Assembly (NCBI GenBank): GCA_050694215.1
Contig: JBOGXB010000046.1
Location: 1 to 16,868, forward strand
Direction: 5' to 3'
Source: JBOGXB01 sp050694215
GTDB taxonomy: Bacteria > Actinomycetota > CADDZG01 > WHSQ01
Length of the DNA stretch: 16,868 nt
Below, in pieces: positions 6,534 to 12,794 of the stretch. How positions within the stretch are numbered: position 1 is the stretch's first letter; each line of letters starts with the position of its first letter. The notes beneath the pieces are model-generated. The model was not told the origin of the DNA, ran no database searches, and saw only the letters and a program-made list of their open reading frames with translations. Made by a program: the position numbers and the translations under genes.

Positions 6534-7003
6534 TAGGAGCTGTCGAGTCTACGGCGGCGACCCTCGAAGAACGAACGCAGCAGCGCGGACGACTCTTCCG
6601 CGAGGACGCCGGTCACGATCTCGACGGAGTGGTTCAACCTCGGGTCCTGCACGATGTTGTAGAGACTGTAGGCGGCTCCCGCGCGCGAGTCCTGAGGTCC
6701 GTAGACGAGGCGATCCGCGCGCGCCAACACCACTGCGCCGGCGCACATCGGACACGGCTCCAGCGTCACGTAGATGGTCGACCCTGTGAGTCGCCACGTG
6801 CCTTCCCTCCCGGCCGCCGCCCTGAGAGCGAGGATCTCGGCGTGGGCAGTGGGGTCCTGCCGAAGCTCGCGCTCGTTGCCCGCGGCGCCGAGAACCTCAC
6901 CGTCACGGGTTACAACCGCCCCGATGGGAACGTCGTCGTGTTCCAGCGCCTGCTTCGCCTCGGCCAGTGCGAGACGCATGAAGTCCTCATCCGATTCGGT
7001 CAC
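6533..7003 (-). CDS. tadA: tRNA-specific adenosine deaminase
   Basis: 156 aa. TadA deaminates A34 to inosine in tRNA-Arg(ACG), allowing one tRNA to read CGU, CGC and CGA. The catalytic zinc site is visible as TAHAEI (H54, catalytic E56) and PCPMC (C84, C87), with DDVPIGAVV at 23-31 and LYNIVQDPRLNHSVEI at 114-129, typical of the tRNA-acting subgroup rather than cytosine or guanine deaminases. I chose the GTG at 7003 because it overlaps the TGA of the upstream PGPGW gene in a GTGA. A longer in-frame start at 7060 would overlap that gene by about 60 nt and adds residues not expected in the family. The substrate tRNA-Arg(ACG) gene lies about 0.7 kb upstream on the same strand. Confidence 0.95.
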   Translation of the reverse strand: MTESDEDFMRLALAEAKQALEHDDVPIGAVVTRDGEVLGAAGNERELRQDPTAHAEILALRAAAGREGTWRLTGSTIYVTLEPCPMCAGAVVLARADRLVYGPQDSRAGAAYSLYNIVQDPRLNHSVEIVTGVLAEESSALLRSFFEGRRRRLDSS

Positions 7004-7683
7004 GCGCGACGGCGGGCCTTGATCTTGCTCGCGACCTTCCTTGATTTGGCCCTTATCCAATCCCGAGCGTCCTTGGCCCAGTCGTACTCAGACGCAAGGA
7101 GGGCAAGACCCGCGAGGATGATGGGAAAAGACCAGGGGCCGGGGAGCGGAGTGATGATGATTCCGCCCCCGACAAGAAGAACGCCGATGACGGTAATGAC
7201 CATTCGCTGCGTCTGATCCCTGATCGTCTTTGGCTGTTGCTCCACCTCGAACGTGCGATCGGGCTGGAAGCTGCCGATGTGTTTCCCCTTGACCATTGAC
7301 TCACTTGGCTCGGGAGCGAGATCGGCGAAGCGTTCGATAAAAGTGGCGACCTCCTGGGCCATCGCCGGAGTGGAGACGACCATCTGCACGAAGTGAGAAG
7401 CCCCCTCGGCGGTCTCGATCCCGAGGACGGGACCCCCCTTGGAGCGACGCGCGATACCCCAGGAGATGACCTCACCCCATGTCACCGTGCCGTGGTTGTC
7501 CGAGCGACTCGTGTAGTGGATGACGCAACGGCGCTCCGTAAGGAAGATGAAGCCCTCGCCTCGACCCTCGACGTTGCGAGCGCGCACCCAGTGGATGATC
7601 TCCTCGTCTTCGTCGAGATACGGGTCGGCATGAGAGGCGATGTGCCTCTCCCTAAACTGACCTATGCGATCGAGAAATCCCAA
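7000..7683 (-). CDS. PGPGW-type membrane protein with N-terminal PH-like region
   Basis: 227 aa. The C-terminal part has two hydrophobic segments (161-178 and about 184-199) flanking the signature PLPGPWSF (179-186), followed by SEYDWAKDARDW. This matches the PGPGW / putative transmembrane protein family. The N-terminal 125 residues are beta-rich (FIFLTERRCVIHYTSR, TVTWGEVISWGIAR) and look like a small cytoplasmic PH-like domain. The C-terminus is strongly basic. The function of the family is not established. The TTG start at 7683 is the only plausible one before the tRNA-Arg gene but has only a distant GAGG, so it is uncertain. Translation is probably coupled to tadA through a 4-nt stop/start overlap. 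Confidence 0.8.
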   Translation of the reverse strand: MGFLDRIGQFRERHIASHADPYLDEDEEIIHWVRARNVEGRGEGFIFLTERRCVIHYTSRSDNHGTVTWGEVISWGIARRSKGGPVLGIETAEGASHFVQMVVSTPAMAQEVATFIERFADLAPEPSESMVKGKHIGSFQPDRTFEVEQQPKTIRDQTQRMVITVIGVLLVGGGIIITPLPGPWSFPIILAGLALLASEYDWAKDARDWIRAKSRKVASKIKARRRA

Positions 7684-7726
7684 CGGCCCGGACCGCCTCG
7701 GTAGGAGAGATAGTCCCTCTGGTTCA

Positions 7727-7803
7727 TGGCACGCCCGGAGGGATTCGAACCCCCGACCTTCCGGTCCGTAGCCGGACGCTCTAATCCACTGAGCTACGGG
7801 CGC
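7727..7803 (-). tRNA. tRNA-Arg(ACG), with encoded CCA
   Basis: 77 nt including CCA. The acceptor GCGCCCG (7803-7797) pairs with CGGGCGT (7737-7731), closing with a G-U at the first pair, with discriminator G then CCA. Anticodon arm TCCGG-CTACGGA-CCGGA gives anticodon ACG, the A34-containing arginine tRNA that TadA converts to ICG. The T arm is GGGGG-TTCGAAT-CCCTC. Unlike the three serine tRNAs here, a CCA triplet follows the discriminator, though this could be coincidental. It is the first gene upstream of the PGPGW-tadA pair. Confidence 0.95.
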
Positions 7804-7946
7804 ACTGAGACCAATCTACCCTGCCCACATTCGGCAGTGCTATCGGCCTAGATCGCCTTGCTTCGTTCGCTATCACGCAGAGCCCCAACCCCAACCGTCC
7901 CCGATGCCAGAAGGGTGCGCGCGGCTGCAACCGGTGATCGAAGCAG

Positions 7947-8036
7947 CGGAGGCGCGGGGATTTGAACCCCGGAAGGAGCTGTTAGCCCCTTAACGCATTA
8001 GCAGTGCGCTCCCTTCGGCCGCTCGGGCACACCTCC
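7947..8036 (-). tRNA. tRNA-Ser(GCT)
   Basis: 90 nt. The acceptor GGAGGTG (8036-8030) pairs with CGCCTCC (7954-7948) with one G-U pair, and the discriminator is G. Anticodon arm GCGCA-CTGCTAA-TGCGT gives anticodon GCU (decodes AGC/AGU). The long class II variable arm and GGTTCAAAT T-loop are present. No CCA is encoded. It is divergent from the sugar-dehydrogenase-like gene, with 52 bp between them that must hold both promoters. The 143 bp between this tRNA and tRNA-Arg contain nothing recognisable. Confidence 0.95.
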
Positions 8037-8088
8037 GTGCGGCATGATATCCGGGAGGAAGGACGCGGCCGGCTAAGGGGGCTGATTA

Positions 8089-9129
8089 ATGCGAGCCAGA
8101 GCTATCGCGATCGTCGTATCACTCGGGATCCTCGTCGTTGCGGCACCGACGGCATCGGAGGCGATCCCCAGGGGGACCCGTGTGCAGACCTACAGAGGGG
8201 GCCTCGCCTTCCCGGTGGACATGGCCTGGGTGCCCGGCACGCGAAAGATCTTCTTCACCGAGAAGAACACAGGCAAGGTGCGCGTGATGCTGGGGCGGCG
8301 ACTACTGGGCCGCGCTTGCGTCAACCTCGATGTTCAGTCCGAGGGCGAGCAGGGAGCGCTGGGCATAGCCCTCCACCCCAGGTTCAAACGGAACCACCAT
8401 CTCTACGTGTATTACACGAACGCATCCCCGAGGGAGAACCGTGTCACGCGCTTTACCGTGCGAAACAACCGGTGCCGCGCGCGCAACCACATCCTCAGGA
8501 ACATCCCCGCCTCGTCCGGTTACCACAACGGAGGGCAGCTCGAATTCGTCGGAAGCAAGCTGTTCGTCTCGGTGGGCGAGAACCATCGAGCGGGCGAGGC
8601 ACAGGATAGGACCAACCGCTTGGGAAAGATCCTTCGTGTCAATCCGAACGGGTCGATCCCTTCGAATAATCCCTTCGGCAATGCGGTGTGGAGCTACGGG
8701 CACCGCAACCCGTTCGGACTCGCTCACCGTCCGGGGACGCGTCGCCTGTACTCGAGCGAGAACGGACCCAGTTGCGACGACGAGCTGAACCGCATCGCCA
8801 GGGGCCGCAACTATGGATGGGGGGCCGGCTACGACTGCGGCACGAGGGGGGTCGGCCCGAACGCCAAGCGGCCTATGAAGCGATGGACTCCCGTGATCGT
8901 CCCCACGGATCTGTGGTGGTACCGGGGACGCATGAAGGCTCTGTCGGGCTCTTTGTACATGGGCGACTTCCAAGGGCGTCTGCACCGTCTCGTTCTCAAT
9001 CGAAAGGGGACGGCCGTGAGGCGCGACCGGATCATCCACTCGGGCAACAGCATCGTCGACGTCTCCGAGGGCCCGGGGGGATGGCTCTATTTCATGACTC
9101 CGAGCTCGATTCGCCGGATTGTCCGCTAG
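8089..9129 (+). CDS. Secreted PQQ-type glucose/sorbosone dehydrogenase-like beta-propeller protein
   Basis: 346 aa with an N-terminal Sec signal peptide (hydrophobic core at about 4-20, probable cleavage after ASEA at 25), so it acts outside the membrane. Family landmarks run in the expected order: EGEQGALGIALHP (85-97), YHNGGQLEF with the putative base H146, SVGE (161-164), GKILRVNPNG (179-188), YGHRNPFGLA (203-212, with R206/N207) and ELNRIARGRNYGWG (232-245). In soluble PQQ glucose dehydrogenases and sorbosone or aldose dehydrogenases these motifs hold PQQ and substrate and oxidise a sugar C1. The substrate and actual PQQ dependence cannot be read here. An AAGGGGG lies ahead of the ATG. 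The stop is 3 bp from that of convergent bpa. Confidence 0.85.
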   Translation: MRARAIAIVVSLGILVVAAPTASEAIPRGTRVQTYRGGLAFPVDMAWVPGTRKIFFTEKNTGKVRVMLGRRLLGRACVNLDVQSEGEQGALGIALHPRFKRNHHLYVYYTNASPRENRVTRFTVRNNRCRARNHILRNIPASSGYHNGGQLEFVGSKLFVSVGENHRAGEAQDRTNRLGKILRVNPNGSIPSNNPFGNAVWSYGHRNPFGLAHRPGTRRLYSSENGPSCDDELNRIARGRNYGWGAGYDCGTRGVGPNAKRPMKRWTPVIVPTDLWWYRGRMKALSGSLYMGDFQGRLHRLVLNRKGTAVRRDRIIHSGNSIVDVSEGPGGWLYFMTPSSIRRIVR

Positions 9130-9132
9130 GGC

Positions 9133-9627
9133 TTAAAGGTACGTTCCCTGACCCGGGGGGTGGGGAGGTTGATCCTCACCGGAAGGAAGGCTGCGGCGCC
9201 GTAGATCCTCGAAGCGCGCTCGGCTCTCGGCCTGCTGCGCAAACATCATCGCCTGGATCCCATGGAAGAGGCCCTCGAGCCATCCAACGAGCTGGGCGTG
9301 AGCCACTCGCAGCTCTGCATCAGAAGGTGTCTCCCCCTCGAACGGCGAGCTGAGACGCGCGAGCTCATCCTTGAGGTCTCCGGACAGTACCTCGCTGAGC
9401 TCGTTGATCGAGGTCTCGTAGATGTCCTTCATCCGCGCCCGGCTCGCTTCGTCGAGGCCGGCGTGGCGAACCTCCTCCAGGAGCTGTCGAACCATCGTCG
9501 CGATCCGCATCACCTTGGCCGGATGCTGGATGGCTTCGGCGGGGGGAGCTTCTTCCCCGGGCTCGGTCTCCCCGGTCTCCCCCGGCTTGAGGACGACTAC
9601 CTGCTCCTGTTGATTTCGATCAGTCAT
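9133..9627 (-). CDS. bpa: Bacterial proteasome activator (Bpa/PafE family)
   Basis: 164 aa. Bpa/PafE forms an ATP-independent ring that docks on the 20S proteasome and opens its gate for unfolded substrates such as HspR in mycobacteria. The protein has an acidic, disordered N-terminus (1-33), a helical core (about 34-145: AKVMRIATMVRQLLEEVRHAGLD, then LVGWLEGLFHGIQAMMFAQQ) and a disordered Pro-rich tail ending in GTYL. Mycobacterial PafE ends in a very similar GQYL, the residues that insert into the proteasome alpha ring, so the docking motif is preserved. AAGGAG precedes the ATG at 9627. The UdgX remnant ends one base upstream. It implies a proteasome elsewhere in the genome. Confidence 0.88.
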   Translation of the reverse strand: MTDRNQQEQVVVLKPGETGETEPGEEAPPAEAIQHPAKVMRIATMVRQLLEEVRHAGLDEASRARMKDIYETSINELSEVLSGDLKDELARLSSPFEGETPSDAELRVAHAQLVGWLEGLFHGIQAMMFAQQAESRARFEDLRRRSLPSGEDQPPHPPGQGTYL

Positions 9628-9628
9628 G

Positions 9629-9915
9629 TCAATTCAACTCCTTGGCGATCCTCTCGAGATCGGCAACGAACCCGTTCATGGCTTTCTTCCGCGTCGCCCG
9701 GCGGGACCAACGAACGGTCTCCCCTCGAGGTCCTCCTTGTCGCCGGGCTGCTCGCCAACGAGCATCACATCGGAGACCCTACGTCCCTCTCCGAATACCG
9801 TCTGCGTGCCCGATTCCCACAGGGGGCACGCCCGGCATCCGGCGGAGGCCTCCCGCAGGTTGGAGAGGCTGGGCCGGGCGGGTACCAGGGGGGCCGCGGT
9901 CTCTTTGTCGGCCAT
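9629..9915 (-). pseudogene. UdgX/family-4 type uracil-DNA glycosylase, internally deleted remnant
   Basis: The frame from the ATG at 9915 opens like UdgX or family 4 uracil-DNA glycosylase: CRACPLW (27-33, two of the four iron-sulphur cysteines), TQTVFGEG, then VGEQPGDKEDLEGRPFVGPAG (53-73), the uracil-binding motif A in its UdgX form. After PAGR it runs into five unrelated codons and stops at 9676. In a different frame, 9697-9629 encode 22 residues (…MNGFVADLERIAKELN) that look like the usual helical C-terminus and end one base before bpa. Roughly 110-130 central residues are missing, including the other two iron-sulphur cysteines and the catalytic C-terminal motif. It cannot be an active glycosylase. 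The C-terminal assignment is an inference. Confidence 0.7.
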
Positions 9916-9944
9916 GCTCGAGGCCTACCCACCCCCTGAAGGCT

Positions 9945-11019
9945 CTACCAGAAGCCGTGCTTCTCCAACCTCCTCTGCCGGCGCGTTCGAGCACGAAACG
10001 CCTTCGATGCCTCCGACGCAGCGCGTTTGTCTCGTTTCCGTTCCAGGTGGTTGAGCTCGCGCTGCAGCTTGCGCCAGCTCTCGACGCGGCCGCGGTCGAC
10101 CGTGCCGGCCGCGACCGCCGCAAGGACTGCGCATCCGGGCTCGGATTCATGAGAGCAATCGGCAGCCTTCCGCGAGTGTCGCGATGTCTCCGAATGTCTC
10201 GGTCAGGCCATCGTCCACGCTCCACAACTGGAGCTCGCGCATCCCGGGTGTGTCAAGGAGAACCCCTCCTTGAGGCGTGACCAGCAGCTCTCTGCGGGCG
10301 GTGGCGTGTCTTCCCTTCCCGTCCTCGCGCACTTCTCGTGTCGCTTGCACCTCGTCCCCGAGGAGGCGATTGATGATCGACGACTTCCCGACACCCGAGG
10401 AACCGAGGAGGGCAACCGTTCTCCCATCCGTGGCATAGGCGCCGAGCTCATCGATCCCGAGCCCACTTACGCAGCTCGTCACGTGGATCGGGACGCCCGG
10501 CGCGACTTGCTCGACCTCGAGCGGGAGGCTCTCAGGATCGGCATGGAGGTCCGCCTTGGTCAGAACGATTACCGGTTGCGCTCCACTCGACCATGCGGTG
10601 GCGAGGTACCGCTCGATCCTGCGGAGGTTGAGGTCACCGTCCAGCGCGGTCGTGATGAATATCCAGTCGACATTGGCCGCGATCACCTGAACCTTCGTCG
10701 CCTCCCAAGCCTCCTTACGTTCGAGACACGACCGGCGAGGGAGGATCGCCGAGATGAGAGCGGAGTCCCGAGCATTCCCGCCGGTGAGCGCGACCCAGTC
10801 GCCTACGACCGGCAGGTCGGAACCGTCGCGTGCGAGGTGCAGCGATCTTCCCGAGACATGTGCCCAGATGTCGCCGCGTTCTGTCGCAACGACATAAGAG
10901 CCCCGATGCTGAACGGCGATGCGTCCCGGTCTCGACGGGCCGACCGTCAGTGATTCGAAGCTGGCGGCCCAGGCGTGATCCCAGCCGAGCCGCGCAAGCG
11001 AGTATCCCTTTGGGTGCAA
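9945..11019 (-). pseudogene. rsgA: Ribosome small-subunit-dependent GTPase RsgA, frameshifted in the zinc motif
   Basis: RsgA is a circularly permuted GTPase that checks late 30S assembly. The frame from the TTG at 11019 (GGAGG 6 nt upstream) encodes 290 aa: an OB fold (to about 100), G4 TKAD (154-157), G1 GSSGVGKSS (206-214) and G3 DTPG (256-259), then FGDIATLAEGCR and a stop at 10147. The expected zinc motif and C-terminal helices continue in another frame from 10160 to a TAG at 9945: 71 codons starting DCSHESEPGC and ending RRLEKHGFW. Relative to the family pattern CRFRDCSH, exactly 8 nt are missing, so a deletion (or assembly error) broke the gene. The first zinc cysteine is split from the rest. 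The first part may still yield a truncated GTPase. Confidence 0.85.
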
Positions 11020-11028
11020 TTGATTCCT

Positions 11029-11083
11029 CCAGATGTGTCGAAGAGTGATGGACGCGGTGCGAGACCGTCGCCGCCACATCTGG
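11029..11083 (-). promoter_or_regulatory. 5' leader stem overlapping the rsgA ribosome-binding site
   Basis: On the minus strand CCAGATGTG (11083-11075) is perfectly complementary to CACATCTGG (11037-11029). The second arm ends in the GG that begins the rsgA Shine-Dalgarno, TGGAGG, six bases ahead of the TTG start. Two further pairs are possible inside after one mismatch. If transcription starts upstream of 11083, the RNA could fold so that the ribosome-binding site is partly buried. No promoter was identified with confidence. A regulatory role is inferred from the geometry only. Confidence 0.45.
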
Positions 11084-11259
11084 GGAATTTGGAGAATGCC
11101 CGAATAGGAGGCGAAGGCCTAGGTGGTGGTCACCTCTCTCATAGTCGCCTCCTTCGCTCGCCGCCGACAAACAGTATGAGCGCAGTCGGAACCCGGCACA
11201 AGTCCCCTCGCCCTCCATAGACTGCCGTTCGTGATCCTTCCCCGCGGAGCGCGCCCCAG

Positions 11260-12684
11260 TTGACCGCCATCGACACCGAGGCCGTCGTCGTCGGGTCCGG
11301 CCCCAACGGCCTCGCCGCAGCGATTGCACTCGCGCAGGCCGGTCGCTCGGTAACCGTGGTCGAGTCAGAGGACGAGATCGGTGGCGGAACGCGCACCACA
11401 GATCTAACGCTGCCCGGCTTCAATCACGACGTCTGCTCCGCCATCCATCCGCTGGTCCTCGCATCCCCTTTCCTCAGCAGCCTTCCCCTGAGAGAGCACG
11501 GACTCGAGCTGGTGCACCCCGAGTTTCCCCTGGCCCAACCTCTGGACGGTAGCGATGCGGTCCTCCTCCATCGCTCGACCGACGAGACTGCGGATCGTCT
11601 CGGACGTGATGCACGTGGGTATCGCAGATTGATGGGCCCGATCGTTGACCACGCGGACGCGTTGATCCCCGAGCTCCTCGGCCCCCTCCGCCCACCCCGT
11701 CACCCCCTCGCTCTGGCGAGCTTCGGTCTCAGAGGACTGCGCTCGGTTGTCCGGCTCACGCGCGCCTACGTGCCGGGTGAGAGGGGAAGCGCACTATTGG
11801 GAGGTTTGGCCGCGCACTCGATGCTGTCTCTGCGCAAGATCCCGACCGCTGCGGTCGCGCTGGTCCTCGGGATGCTCGCGCACGCAGTCGGATGGCCGGC
11901 CGCACGAGGAGGCTCCCGCGCGATAACGGATGCGATGGCCGCCTACTTCCGCTCGATCGGTGGGACGATCGTCACCGGCCGGCGAGTTGGCTCGGTCGCA
12001 GAGTTCCCGCAGGCCGGGGCCATCCTCTGTGACGTGACGCCGCGGCAGCTGCTCGAGATCGCCGGTGCGGAGCTTCCCGGCCGATACCGCAAGGCTCTCT
12101 CTGGCTACCGGTACGGATCCGGCATCTTCAAGATCGACTGGGCGTTGGACGCTCCCATCCCCTGGATGGCGCAGGCTTGCGCGGGGGCCGGAACAGTTCA
12201 CCTCGGGGGGACGCTCGAGGAGATGGTCGCGTCCGAAGACGAGGTCATCGCGGGCCGGCATCCCGAGCAGCCCTTCGTGCTGCTGGCGCAGCAGAGCATG
12301 TTCGATCCCACCCGGGCGCCGGCCGGCAAGCACACGGCGTGGGCGTACTGTCACGTCCCCGCGGGCTCGACAACCGACATGACGGCGGCGATCGAAGGGC
12401 AGCTCGAGCGGTTCGCTCCGGGGTTCCGTGATGTAGTCCTCGCGCGCTCGACCATGACCGCGCACACGATCGAGGGGTACAACCAGAACTACATAGGCGG
12501 AGACATCAACGGGGGAGTGCAGGATATCTTTCAGCACTTCACGCGCCCCGTCGTGAGGCTCAATCCCTATACGACTCCCAACCGCCGGATCTTCATCTGC
12601 TCCTCATCGACCCCGCCCGGTGGGGGAGTTCACGGGATGTGCGGCTATTTCGCAGCCCGCGCTGCGCTCCGACGAGCCTTCTGA
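11260..12684 (+). CDS. Phytoene-desaturase-like FAD-dependent oxidoreductase
   Basis: 474 aa. The N-terminus has the dinucleotide-binding fold VVVGSGPNGLAAAIALAQAG (9-28) with the acidic ribose-binding residue in VTVVES, followed by GGGTRT (41-46), the arrangement of CrtI/phytoene dehydrogenase and related amine-oxidase-fold flavoproteins. The C-terminal FAD signature is present as RIFICSSSTPPGGGVHGMCGYFAARAAL. No other carotenoid genes (crtB, crtE) are nearby, so the substrate is open. Many actinobacterial proteins of this type are unassigned. The start is TTG at 11260, with GGAG 10 bases upstream. It is divergent from rsgA across 240 bp that contain the rsgA leader stem but no other recognisable gene. 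Confidence 0.82.
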   Translation: MTAIDTEAVVVGSGPNGLAAAIALAQAGRSVTVVESEDEIGGGTRTTDLTLPGFNHDVCSAIHPLVLASPFLSSLPLREHGLELVHPEFPLAQPLDGSDAVLLHRSTDETADRLGRDARGYRRLMGPIVDHADALIPELLGPLRPPRHPLALASFGLRGLRSVVRLTRAYVPGERGSALLGGLAAHSMLSLRKIPTAAVALVLGMLAHAVGWPAARGGSRAITDAMAAYFRSIGGTIVTGRRVGSVAEFPQAGAILCDVTPRQLLEIAGAELPGRYRKALSGYRYGSGIFKIDWALDAPIPWMAQACAGAGTVHLGGTLEEMVASEDEVIAGRHPEQPFVLLAQQSMFDPTRAPAGKHTAWAYCHVPAGSTTDMTAAIEGQLERFAPGFRDVVLARSTMTAHTIEGYNQNYIGGDINGGVQDIFQHFTRPVVRLNPYTTPNRRIFICSSSTPPGGGVHGMCGYFAARAALRRAF

Positions 12685-12794
12685 TCCTGGACCCGGATCC
12701 GCGCGCTGCCCTCCGGACGCATCCCCTGCTCAACGAGCGCCGAGCGGCTGGTAAGTTTCGGCGATCTCAGAAGCCGACCTTGAAGGGGGTTGCC

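Noticed and set aside
9779..10225. 148-codon minus-strand frame across the rsgA 3' part and udgX
   Set aside because: It is in the third frame relative to the rsgA and udgX remnants. The translation is Arg-rich and unlike any family.
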